DNA from: Candidatus Uhrbacteria bacterium RIFCSPLOWO2_01_FULL_47_25
Lineage (GTDB): Bacteria > Patescibacteriota > Patescibacteriia > GWA2-46-9
Reading direction: 5' to 3'
NCBI GenBank assembly: GCA_001791325.1
Contig: MGEK01000002.1
Location: 1 to 41,043 of the forward strand
Length of the DNA stretch: 41,043 bases
Position numbers and translations under genes: made by a program. Numbering within the stretch: position 1 is the first letter of the stretch; the number at the start of each line of letters is the position of its first letter. The notes beneath the pieces were generated by a model that was not told where the DNA came from, made no database searches, and saw nothing but the letters and a program-made list of their open reading frames with translations. Below are positions 10,072 to 19,100 of the stretch, in pieces.

Positions 10072-10431
10072 ATGCCTCTGGCCTTCATTATTCTTAGGGA
10101 AATTTTTTGGGAGATTATTTATGTGCCGGTGTGGTGGTACACGTTTGGCGCAGTTCGCGCCGTTAGTCGTTTTTTAACGCGTTTAAATGACGGTAATGAT
10201 TATCTGGGTTGGAGTGTATGGCTATTCAATATTTTTACTCCCATGTACGCGCAAACGGATCTTACGGGCCGGCTAATCAGCATAGGCGTCAGAATCGTGC
10301 AAGTGATGGCGCGCTCGGTTTTGTTTTTGGGCTGGATATTAGTCGTTGTCATTATGCTTATGGCTTATTTTCTTTTGCCATTGATAACCTTATTTGAGAT
10401 TTTTCATCAATGGCGTTTAATGATTATGTAA
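10072..10431 (+). CDS. Small integral membrane protein, unknown function
   Basis: 119 aa hydrophobic ORF, 1-nt gaps to neighbours on both sides. Confidence 0.7.
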   Translation: MPLAFIILREIFWEIIYVPVWWYTFGAVRAVSRFLTRLNDGNDYLGWSVWLFNIFTPMYAQTDLTGRLISIGVRIVQVMARSVLFLGWILVVVIMLMAYFLLPLITLFEIFHQWRLMIM

Positions 10432-10432
10432 A

Positions 10433-13129
10433 ATGACGCAGGAAGCATTTGTCTGTCAGCAATGTCATGGTCTGGGTATCGCAGAAAAGCGGCCCTGTCG
10501 TGAATGCCGTGGCGTAGGGCATGGTGTTTTGATTGACGGTTTTTTAGTTTATTGGCATAAAAATTTAACCACGGAAGAATTTTTTCGTGATTGGGTCAGA
10601 GGAACAATAAAATCGGCCATACGTTTAACGGCTTTTCTGGTGAGTTTGACCGGCATACTTTATCTTATCTTCAAGATATTCATTGGCGCATCGATTTATC
10701 CCGCGACATTTCGTTTTTTTCCCTTGGCTTTGGGGCCGGAACAGTTTTTTTTCTGGATTTCAGTATTGACGATTCTGTTTGTTTACGCCAGCCTAGAGAT
10801 GGATCTTGCCGGCATGCGTCTCATCCCACGACGGAGTCATAAAGAGGATGATAATTCTCGGCGTCTCAAATTTTTCATATTTAGCGATAATCGCCATATT
10901 AATATAGCCGATACGCTGTCGCCTGATGCTGGGGCCGCTCTTTATGAGGCATTTCGCTTAGCCAAGCAGATGAAGCAGCCATTGCGCGGCATACACCTGC
11001 TTTTCGCGCTTTTGCGGTATGACCATGTTCGAACCGTGTTGGCTCGTTTAGGAGTGAATTTGAACGAACTGGGCGGAAAGATCACCCGTGCTTGTTTACT
11101 TGAATCAGTCGCCGACGAGGACATTGAGGCAATATTTCTTCAAGCTTATCAGCGTGCTTATGTGAGCCAGCAAACAGATATTGATGTCGTCACTTTGTTC
11201 ACGGCCGTGGGAACGGTAAATCCTTTGGCCCGCGAGGTGCTTTATGATGTTCGCGTTGATGAGGGAAAAATTAATAATGTGTTGGCTTGGCACTTAAGTG
11301 TCAAACGGCAGTATGAGCAGTGGCGTTATCGGCGGGCTCGAGCCAAACGTCGGCCGCGTAACCGTTTGGATAAAGCAATGACCGCAATTGCTACGCCGGT
11401 ACTTGATTATTTTTCCATTGATGTTACAGAGCTTGCTCAGTGGGGACGGTTTCTGCCAACCGCTAGCCGCAGTGCCGTAGTGGATCAAGTGGTGCGTATA
11501 TTTCAGTCTGGACATGATGCAATTCTGGTGGGCTACCCGGGAGTAGGGAAAAGTGGCGTGATAGAGGAACTGGCCGAACGGATGGTTTCCGATGACGTAC
11601 CGGCCATTTTAAAGGATAAGAGGTTGGTGAGCGTGTCTATTGCCAAACTAGTAAGCGGGGCAACACCGGCCGAAGCTGAGGCACGCCTGTTACAACTTTT
11701 AGACGAAGTTGCTTATTCGCGAAATATTGTTTTGGTAATTGAAGAAATACAAGGAGCCATTGGCATTACTAGTGGCCAGCCCGGTAGTGTGGATATGGCC
11801 GCGGTTCTCGCTAGAACAATTAGTCAGCGCTCTACTTTATGTTTGGCAACCACTACGCCGGATGCTTATAAACGTGCCATTGAACGCACGGTTTTATCTG
11901 GAATTTTTGAAAAAGTAAATTTAGACGAGCCGTCTATTGACGAAACTATTCAAATAGTTGAAGCCAGAGTCGGGACGGTGGAGGCGAAACACAAAATTTA
12001 TTTCTCTTATGACGCCATTGCCAGATTAGTTGAACTGGCGGCCAAATATATTCATGATCGTTATCTACCGCAGAAAGCCTTATCCCTACTTGATGAATTA
12101 GCGCTTTTTGTAAAGGAACGACGCGGCGAAAAAGTTGTTATGACATTAATGGATGTGGAAACATTTCTTAATCAAAAATTGGGCATACCAGTCAGTCAAG
12201 TGAGTGAAAATGAGACTCAGCTTTTACTACATTTTGAAGAGCGATTGCATGAAAGAATTATAAATCAAGATACTGCCGTGACAGCTGTATCTGAAGCTTT
12301 ACGTCGCGCTCGGGCTGAACTTAGAGACAAGAAAAAGACAATAGTTAATCTGCTGTTTCTCGGGCCGACCGGGGTGGGCAAAACCGAACTAGCTAAAGCT
12401 GTGGCCGCAGTTTATTTTGGTGATCAAAATCGAATGGTCCGACTAGATATGACGGAGTACCGTGAGCTCTCAAGCTTGTCTCGCCTCATTGGCAGCGCTG
12501 AAGGCGTAGGCAGTCGCGGCATATTGACTGAAGCGGTACGCAATAATCCTTTTACTATTGTTTTGTTGGACGAAATTGAGAAGGCCCACTCTGATATTAT
12601 TAATGTTTTCTTGCAAGTGATGGATGACGCCAGACTAACTGATAGTCGCGGACAAACTACTGATTTCACTAATGTCATCTTGATCGCCACATCCAATGCC
12701 GGTAGTGATTTTATTCAAGAGGCCCTGAAGGCGGATATGCCGATGCCGGAAATTGAGCGCCAGATTCTAGAGTCTGAACTGAAGCGTTATTTCAAACCGG
12801 AATTCCTCAATCGTTTTGACAACATTGTCGTTTTTAGGCCACTGAATCGCGATCATGTAATTAGTATAACGCGTTTAATGCTAAAAAAAGTGGAGCAGCG
12901 TTTGCTAGAGCATGGCGTAACTATATCAGTTACCGATAGGGCGGTGGATGAATTAGCAGATATGGGCTTTAATCCACTTTATGGCGCCCGACCACTTCGT
13001 CGGGTTATTCAGGAAAAAGTTGATTCGCCCATTGCCCGTTTGATTTTAGAGGGACGTTTGAAACGACGCGATCACGTATCCATAGAACTCGGCGGTCAGC
13101 TTAGCATCAAAAAGGCCGAGCAGTACTGA
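10433..13129 (+). CDS. Membrane-anchored Clp-type double AAA+ ATPase with N-terminal zinc-binding motif
   Basis: CQQCHGLGIAEKRPCRECRGVG; two TM segments; Clp-N-like repeats; D1 Walker A GYPGVGKS and B LVIEEI; D2 Walker A GPTGVGKT and B VLLDEIEKAH; C-terminal PLYGARPLRRVIQ. Confidence 0.9.
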   Translation: MTQEAFVCQQCHGLGIAEKRPCRECRGVGHGVLIDGFLVYWHKNLTTEEFFRDWVRGTIKSAIRLTAFLVSLTGILYLIFKIFIGASIYPATFRFFPLALGPEQFFFWISVLTILFVYASLEMDLAGMRLIPRRSHKEDDNSRRLKFFIFSDNRHINIADTLSPDAGAALYEAFRLAKQMKQPLRGIHLLFALLRYDHVRTVLARLGVNLNELGGKITRACLLESVADEDIEAIFLQAYQRAYVSQQTDIDVVTLFTAVGTVNPLAREVLYDVRVDEGKINNVLAWHLSVKRQYEQWRYRRARAKRRPRNRLDKAMTAIATPVLDYFSIDVTELAQWGRFLPTASRSAVVDQVVRIFQSGHDAILVGYPGVGKSGVIEELAERMVSDDVPAILKDKRLVSVSIAKLVSGATPAEAEARLLQLLDEVAYSRNIVLVIEEIQGAIGITSGQPGSVDMAAVLARTISQRSTLCLATTTPDAYKRAIERTVLSGIFEKVNLDEPSIDETIQIVEARVGTVEAKHKIYFSYDAIARLVELAAKYIHDRYLPQKALSLLDELALFVKERRGEKVVMTLMDVETFLNQKLGIPVSQVSENETQLLLHFEERLHERIINQDTAVTAVSEALRRARAELRDKKKTIVNLLFLGPTGVGKTELAKAVAAVYFGDQNRMVRLDMTEYRELSSLSRLIGSAEGVGSRGILTEAVRNNPFTIVLLDEIEKAHSDIINVFLQVMDDARLTDSRGQTTDFTNVILIATSNAGSDFIQEALKADMPMPEIERQILESELKRYFKPEFLNRFDNIVVFRPLNRDHVISITRLMLKKVEQRLLEHGVTISVTDRAVDELADMGFNPLYGARPLRRVIQEKVDSPIARLILEGRLKRRDHVSIELGGQLSIKKAEQY

Positions 13130-13205
13130 ATTACGAATCAAGAATTGAGAACCAAATGTTGGCCGTCTTTTAACATCCTAATCCATTATTTTTGATTCAT
13201 AATTC
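13128..13205. repeat. Intergenic inverted repeat
   Basis: GAATTACGAATCAA (13128-13141) vs TTGATTCATAATTC (13192-13205), 13/14 plus one G-U. Confidence 0.6.
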
Positions 13206-13213
13206 AATCAATA

Positions 13214-14320
13214 ATGTTTATTTTCTTATCTTTCCTAGCCGCCGTCGTAGGGGCTCTTTTATTGACGCCTCTCGTCAAAACATACGCGCTTAGTCATAAC
13301 ATTGTTGACAATCCGTTAATTGAATCAGATAGGAGAATGCATACTCAACCGACAGCCTTACTTGGCGGTTTGGCGGTTTGGTTATCAATCACTCTGCTGT
13401 TAGTCTTGCTGATTTTAATTAATCCTTCTTTTATTGTCGGTTCTTATCTGAAGTTTAAATATATTATCGGTATTATTATCGCCAGTATGGTACTTATGGT
13501 TGGCGGTTATTTAGACGATCGTTATCACCTGCGTCCCAGCATATCAATTTGGTTTCCCATCATCGCCGCCCTAGTTATTATAGCCAGTGGGGCCGGGATT
13601 AATTTTGTCACACGGCCATGGGGCGGCGTGTGGCGTCTGGACGGTTGGAAAATTGAATTGCTGCGAATCCACGGGTTACCTTATTATTTCAATGTATGGG
13701 CTGACTTGCTGGCCTTTTGTTGGCTTATGGGAATGATGTATACAACGAAACTTCTTGATGGCTTGGATGGATTAACAAGCGGTGTGGCCTCTATTGGCGC
13801 CCTAACTTTAACCGCCCTAAGTCTGACCGCCGTTGTGCATCAGCCGGATACAGCCCGCGTGTCCGCCATTGTAGCCGGAGCGTTTCTTGGTTTTTTATAT
13901 TATAACTGGTTTCCCGCACGCATTTTTTTGGGTGAAGGGGGCAGTTTATTGGCGGGATTTATGCTGGGAGTATTGGCTATAGTGGCCGGAGGTAAAATAG
14001 CCACGACTTTTCTGGTTATCGGTCTTCCCGCGTTTGATGTGGCTTGGGTTGTCCTGCGTCGTTTGTTTTGGGATAAGGTCTCTTTAGCAAGGGCGGATCG
14101 CCAGCATTTGCATTTTCGTCTTTTGGACATTGGTTTGACTCCAAAGCAAACGGTGTGGTTTTTTTGGTCAGTTAGTGCGGTTTTGGGCATGTTGGCTCTG
14201 GTCTTGCAGACACGCGGAAAATTTTTAGCCATACTATTCTTGGTAGTTGTTTCCATAGTGTTCGCCGCGATCATGGTGCGTCTATCGGGTTATTCACGCG
14301 TAACAAAATTAAATGCGTAG
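13214..14320 (+). CDS. WecA/TagO/MraY-family undecaprenyl-phosphate glycosyl-1-phosphate transferase
   Basis: RRMHTQPTALLGGLAVW; GGYLDDRYHL; KLLDGLDGLTSGVASIG; RIFLGEGGSLLAGF; RADRQHLHFRLLDIG. Confidence 0.92.
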   Translation: MFIFLSFLAAVVGALLLTPLVKTYALSHNIVDNPLIESDRRMHTQPTALLGGLAVWLSITLLLVLLILINPSFIVGSYLKFKYIIGIIIASMVLMVGGYLDDRYHLRPSISIWFPIIAALVIIASGAGINFVTRPWGGVWRLDGWKIELLRIHGLPYYFNVWADLLAFCWLMGMMYTTKLLDGLDGLTSGVASIGALTLTALSLTAVVHQPDTARVSAIVAGAFLGFLYYNWFPARIFLGEGGSLLAGFMLGVLAIVAGGKIATTFLVIGLPAFDVAWVVLRRLFWDKVSLARADRQHLHFRLLDIGLTPKQTVWFFWSVSAVLGMLALVLQTRGKFLAILFLVVVSIVFAAIMVRLSGYSRVTKLNA

Positions 14321-15818
14321 ATTATCCTCTAGAAGCAAATATAGAATTTTAGAGATGATACCGGGGGTCCTGGTTTGGACGACCTTTATTTTGGCCGTAA
14401 CGCTTTCATTCTTAAAGCCGTTATGGGTTGTTTATTTTATTATTATTTTTGATCTTTATTGGCTATTGCGCGTCTGTTATTTTGTGTTTTACATGATATT
14501 GGCCTGGCGTTCGTACAGCCGCGAAGTTAAGCGTGATTGGTTTGACGATTTACAACGCGAATATCCGCGTTGGCGTGAAATGTACCATTTGATTTTTTTG
14601 CCAACTTATCGCGAGGATTTGAGCATTATTGAATCTACTATCCAACGTCTGTCTGAAGTTAAATATGATCCCCGGCGGTTCATAATAATTTTGGCCGGCG
14701 AAGAGAGAGATCGTCAGAATTTTCTAAAGAACGCGGCGGCCATAACGGAACGGTATCGCCATTATTTCCACGACATTATTATTACGTTGCATCCGGCTGA
14801 TTTACCTGACGAAATTCCGGGCAAAGGTTCAAATCTTAATTGGTCGGGGCACCGTGTTAGGGAATATGTAGATAAAGCAGGTTTGCCATACCAAAACTTT
14901 ATCGTTTCTTCTTTTGATATTGACACTTTAGTACATCCGCAATATTTTGCCTGTTTAACATATAAATATTTGAGCCATCCCAATCCTACTCATACAAGTT
15001 ATCAACCAGCCGTTCTATATAATAATAACATTTGGCAGGCGCCCGCCATTACCCGAATTGCCGCGTTTGGAACGACTTTTTGGCTGATGACCGAACTTGC
15101 CCGTCCGGAACGACTTTTTACTTTTTCGTCTCATAGCATGAGTTGGCAAGCGCTGGTGGATGTTAATTTTTGGGAGAAGCAGATTGTTACTGAAGATTCG
15201 CGCATATTCTTGCAATGTTTGCTTCGCTATGATGGTGATTATACAGTAACGCCCATGTACGTACCGGTATCTATGGATATGGTTACTTCAACCAGCTATA
15301 TTGGCAGCTTAGTGAGTTTGTACAAACAGCAACGGCGCTGGGCATGGGGTATAGAGCATTTACCATATATGCTCTGGAATTTTTCTAAAAATTCAAAGAT
15401 TAAATTCCGGAAAAAACTTTATTATATTTGGAATCTCAGTGAAGGAATGTATTCATGGGCGACAACCCCGATTATGATTTTTGTTCTTGGTCGTTTGCCG
15501 CTTTATGTTGCCCCTACACACCTTCGGGAGCAGGCGCTATTTCAAAATGCTCCCTTTGTCTTGGAAACGCTCTTGCAGTTATCCATGATCGGCATTTTTA
15601 TTTCAGTGCTAATGAGTTTAAAACTTTTACCGCCGCGCCCCGATTCGATTAAGCCTCACGCGTACCTAACCATGGTTTTACAATGGCTTTTGTTGCCGAT
15701 AACCATTGGCGTTTTTGGATCTTTGCCCGCCACCGAGGCCCAGACGCGTCTTATGCTTGGGTGGTATTTAGGTTTTAATGTGACGGAAAAAGCCAGAAGC
15801 GAACCGGTTGCCTTATGA
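14313..15818 (+). CDS. Membrane glycosyltransferase family 2
   Basis: FLPTYREDLSIIESTIQRL; GKGSNLNW; FDIDTLVHPQYF; VTEDSRIFLQCLLRYDG; QQRRWAWG. Confidence 0.85.
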   Translation: MRRLSSRSKYRILEMIPGVLVWTTFILAVTLSFLKPLWVVYFIIIFDLYWLLRVCYFVFYMILAWRSYSREVKRDWFDDLQREYPRWREMYHLIFLPTYREDLSIIESTIQRLSEVKYDPRRFIIILAGEERDRQNFLKNAAAITERYRHYFHDIIITLHPADLPDEIPGKGSNLNWSGHRVREYVDKAGLPYQNFIVSSFDIDTLVHPQYFACLTYKYLSHPNPTHTSYQPAVLYNNNIWQAPAITRIAAFGTTFWLMTELARPERLFTFSSHSMSWQALVDVNFWEKQIVTEDSRIFLQCLLRYDGDYTVTPMYVPVSMDMVTSTSYIGSLVSLYKQQRRWAWGIEHLPYMLWNFSKNSKIKFRKKLYYIWNLSEGMYSWATTPIMIFVLGRLPLYVAPTHLREQALFQNAPFVLETLLQLSMIGIFISVLMSLKLLPPRPDSIKPHAYLTMVLQWLLLPITIGVFGSLPATEAQTRLMLGWYLGFNVTEKARSEPVAL

Positions 15819-16843
15819 AGATTGCCGTGCAGCTAGTGACCTGGAATGGCCAACTTTTTTTAGCCGATTGTCTTTCGTCATTAAGTAATCAGACCTTTCA
15901 GGATTGGCAAATTTTTATTATTGATAATAATTCTACCGATCGTACGCCTAACATTATTCATCGTTGGCTTGATCATCATATAGCGCAGTATTCATTTAAA
16001 ACACTCCCGTTAAATGTGGGCTTCGCGCCGGGTCATAATTTGCTTCTTCAGTCTCACGACGCTCCGTATGTCTTTATTCTTAATCAGGATGTATTATTAG
16101 AGCCGAATTATTTGTATGAGCTGATTTGTTGCCTTGAAGCGCGTCGCCAGAGCGGCAGCGCCACGGGCTGTTTATTCCGTTGGGAATCGCGCCATGGCCA
16201 ATTGATCAAAACCGATATTCTGGACAGCACCGGCTTAGAAATTTATCGCACGCATCGCGTAGTAGAAAGGGGGAGAGGGGAGGACTCACTTTTATCTGAC
16301 GATGTTGAGGAAGTGTTTGGGGTTCCGGCAACGGCCGCTCTGTACCGGCGTGTTGCTCTTGATGAAACGGTGCTTCACACCGTTAATGGCAGGGAATGGT
16401 TTGATAACGATTTTGGTTCATATAAGGAGGACGTTGACCTGGCGTATCGTCTGCAGCTTTTGGGCTGGCAAAGTATTTATGTGCCATCGGCGCGCGGCTA
16501 TCATTATCGAGGATTGCGAGGCGCCGCTGACACGACAACCGGTTTTTTTACATTTGACACTTGGTGGCAGCGACGAAATAAAAGCGCCTCGGCCAATCAA
16601 CTGTCATATAGCAATCATTTATCCTTTTTGTTTAAAAGCTTTGCTTTCGCCATATTTTCTTTAACTTGGTGGGCAACTGTTTTGTATGAATCCGCCAAAG
16701 CCGTGGATTTAATTTTTGTTGAGCCAAGAACTTTTTGGTATGCTTGGTCTAAATTATTTCGTATTCGCAGGACTCTTCGGATGAAACGTCGCATGATTTT
16801 CATGAAACCTTATCATCCAAAAAACATCAAACGTTTCTTTTAG
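15815..16843 (+). CDS. Glycosyltransferase family 2
   Basis: QLVTWNGQLFLADCLSSLSNQTFQDWQIFIIDNNSTD; ILNQDVLLEPNYL; KEDVDLAYRLQLLGW. Confidence 0.9.
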   Translation: MKIAVQLVTWNGQLFLADCLSSLSNQTFQDWQIFIIDNNSTDRTPNIIHRWLDHHIAQYSFKTLPLNVGFAPGHNLLLQSHDAPYVFILNQDVLLEPNYLYELICCLEARRQSGSATGCLFRWESRHGQLIKTDILDSTGLEIYRTHRVVERGRGEDSLLSDDVEEVFGVPATAALYRRVALDETVLHTVNGREWFDNDFGSYKEDVDLAYRLQLLGWQSIYVPSARGYHYRGLRGAADTTTGFFTFDTWWQRRNKSASANQLSYSNHLSFLFKSFAFAIFSLTWWATVLYESAKAVDLIFVEPRTFWYAWSKLFRIRRTLRMKRRMIFMKPYHPKNIKRFF

Positions 16844-16875
16844 CTTAAAGCTTACGGCTTATAGCTTAAAATTCT

Positions 16876-17661
16876 ATGACCCTTTCCATTATTATCGTAA
16901 ATTATCGGACACAAAGACTGTTGCGGCAATGTTTAAGAGGAATTTATCATTATCCTCCCAGCGTAGAATTTGAAATAATCGTAGTTGATAATGGCTCGGC
17001 CGATGGTTCGGTCTCAATGGTTAAGGATGAATTTCCAGGGGTTCATCTGCTTGCTTTGTCAAAGAATGAAGGTTATGCCAAGGGCAGCAATATCGCCATC
17101 AAGGAAGCACGCGGCGAATTTTTATTATTTATGAATGCTGATATAGCGGTGTTGGCAAACAGTTTTGACAATTTGCTTGCTTTTATGCGCAAACGTCCAG
17201 AGGTCGGCATGGCTGGGCCGCAATTATTAAATCCTGATAGAACAATTCAGCACTCGGCCTTTCGCTGGTATAGTCTACTCACGCCTTTTTGCCGCCGCAC
17301 TTGGCTAAAATTCACTGGCATAGGTAAAAATGAATTGACTAGGTTTTTAATTTTAGAGTGGGATCATAAAACGGAACGCAGAGTTAATTGGTTGATGTCC
17401 AGCTGTATTGTTGTTAGACGTCAGGCGATAGAGGACGTAGGTAATTTTGACGAGCGTTTTTTTGTTTATCTTTCCGATACGGATCTCTGCCGTCGATTCT
17501 GGCTTAAGAACTGGCCTGTCGTTTATACTCCAGAATCAATTTTTATTCATTTGCACCATCGTCAATCGGCCGAAGAGATGCAACTTACCGTTGTTCATTT
17601 GCGAGATTGGATTCGTTATTTGTGGAAATGGCGAGGCCAACCGTCGCCGCGAATTGAATAA
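16876..17661 (+). CDS. Glycosyltransferase family 2
   Basis: LSIIIVNYRTQRLLRQCL; IIVVDNGSADGSVSMV; NEGYAKGSNIAIKEARGEFLLFMNADI. Confidence 0.92.
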   Translation: MTLSIIIVNYRTQRLLRQCLRGIYHYPPSVEFEIIVVDNGSADGSVSMVKDEFPGVHLLALSKNEGYAKGSNIAIKEARGEFLLFMNADIAVLANSFDNLLAFMRKRPEVGMAGPQLLNPDRTIQHSAFRWYSLLTPFCRRTWLKFTGIGKNELTRFLILEWDHKTERRVNWLMSSCIVVRRQAIEDVGNFDERFFVYLSDTDLCRRFWLKNWPVVYTPESIFIHLHHRQSAEEMQLTVVHLRDWIRYLWKWRGQPSPRIE

Positions 17662-17668
17662 TATCAGG

Positions 17669-17790
17669 TTGATATATTCCAGGGCGGTGTTTGGGCAAAG
17701 ATGTTTTTATTGGCCTCTCTAGAAGCCCTGATATATCTTCTTGCCAAAAAACAGTTTTTCCGCTAACGTTGCATAGCTGGAATATGTCAA
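17669..17790. repeat. Inverted-repeat-bounded intergenic element upstream of mreB
   Basis: TTGATATATTCCAG (17669-17682) vs CTGGAATATGTCAA (17777-17790), 14-bp arms with one G-U; inner GCCCTGATATATC (17725-17737) can also pair with the left arm. Confidence 0.55.
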
Positions 17791-17820
17791 TAAAATTTTT
17801 AGGTTAGACTTAATACTGAT

Positions 17821-18831
17821 ATGTTTGTCAAAAAAATAGCCATTGATTTGGGTACTACCAATACTTTAGTGCACGTTCCTCGGCGTGGTATTGTAGTTAA
17901 TGAGCCATCGGTAGTTGCCACTTCGGTAGTGGATAAACGTATTCTCGCTGTTGGCAATGAGGCCAAAGAGATGCTGGGGCGAACTCCCGACACAATTATA
18001 GCGTTGAGGCCGCTTAAAGAAGGGGTAATAGCCGATTACCGGACAACTGAAGCCATGCTTCGTTATTTTATAAACAGAGCGCTAGGCGGGATACGATTTT
18101 TCCGTCCGGAAGTTATGGTGGCCGTGCCGGCGGGCATTACCGCCACGGAACGCCGTGCTGTTATTGATGCCTGCTTGGCCGCTGGCGCAAAAGCCGCCTT
18201 TATCATTAAAGAGCCGATAGCCGCTGCTATTGGCGCTAATATTCCTATTGGCTCGGCTTCTGGCCACATGATTGTTGATATTGGCGGTGGTACCTCGGAA
18301 ATGGCGGTAATTTCCTTGGGTGGAATTGTCGCTAGTACGTCCGTGAGAATTGGTGGCACAAAGTTTGATTCAGCGATTTCTGAATATATACGCAAGCATT
18401 ACAACTTAGCCATTGGCGAGCGCACTGCCGAAGAAATTAAAATTGAGATTGGCTCGGCCTTGTTTTTGGAAGAAAAATTGACGATGTCGGTTCGTGGCCG
18501 GGATACAGTTACGGGTCTGCCTAAAACGATAACCATATCATCCGATGATGTCACCAAATCTATTCAAACAGAACTAGAGGGCATTATTGAAGCTACTAAA
18601 TCCGTACTTCAAAAAACACCGCCTGAATTGTCAGCAGATGTTATTGAAAAGGGGATGGTGCTCTCCGGAGGAAGTTCATTGCTTCGCAATATTGATCAGC
18701 TTTTAAGCAGGGCGACTGGTGTACCGGCCTATGTGGCGGATGAAGCTCTGCTTTGCGTAGCTCGTGGCACCGGTATTGCCCTGGAGAACCTTGAGGCTTA
18801 TAAACGCAGTATTCTTGCCACACGTCAATAG
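17821..18831 (+). CDS. mreB: Rod shape-determining protein MreB
   Basis: KIAIDLGTTNTLVHVPRRGIVVNEPSVVA; MIVDIGGGTSEMAVISLGGIV; MVLSGGSSLLRNIDQLL. Confidence 0.96.
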   Translation: MFVKKIAIDLGTTNTLVHVPRRGIVVNEPSVVATSVVDKRILAVGNEAKEMLGRTPDTIIALRPLKEGVIADYRTTEAMLRYFINRALGGIRFFRPEVMVAVPAGITATERRAVIDACLAAGAKAAFIIKEPIAAAIGANIPIGSASGHMIVDIGGGTSEMAVISLGGIVASTSVRIGGTKFDSAISEYIRKHYNLAIGERTAEEIKIEIGSALFLEEKLTMSVRGRDTVTGLPKTITISSDDVTKSIQTELEGIIEATKSVLQKTPPELSADVIEKGMVLSGGSSLLRNIDQLLSRATGVPAYVADEALLCVARGTGIALENLEAYKRSILATRQ

Positions 18832-18858
18832 ATTCATCACGTACGATGCATGATACTC

Positions 18859-18895
18859 TCCGCCCGAGGCGGATTGTCGCAGGGAAAACCCTGCG
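18859..18895. repeat. Compound palindromic repeat (two adjacent hairpins)
   Basis: TCCGCC-CGA-GGCGGA (18859-18873) and CGCAGGG-AAAA-CCCTGCG (18878-18895). Confidence 0.6.
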
Positions 18896-19040
18896 CAGTG
18901 GGTTTCCCCTGCGAATTGATGGAGTATATAGCGGCCCTTAGTGCCGATTTTTTATTTTAATAAGTACCCCCATTCACCTCCGCCAATATAGACGCGATTT
19001 TCTTCACTGGTCTAAAGGGCTTGCAGAGGGGGTAAAAAAA

Positions 19041-19069
19041 TTGACTAATTTTTATTTTTATGCTATATT
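19041..19069 (+). promoter_or_regulatory. Sigma70-type promoter with extended -10
   Basis: TTGACT (19041-19046), 17-nt spacer, TGC-TATATT (-10 at 19064-19069). Confidence 0.75.
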
Positions 19070-19100
19070 AATTCCAGCATTTATACAAATTAGTTATGAT

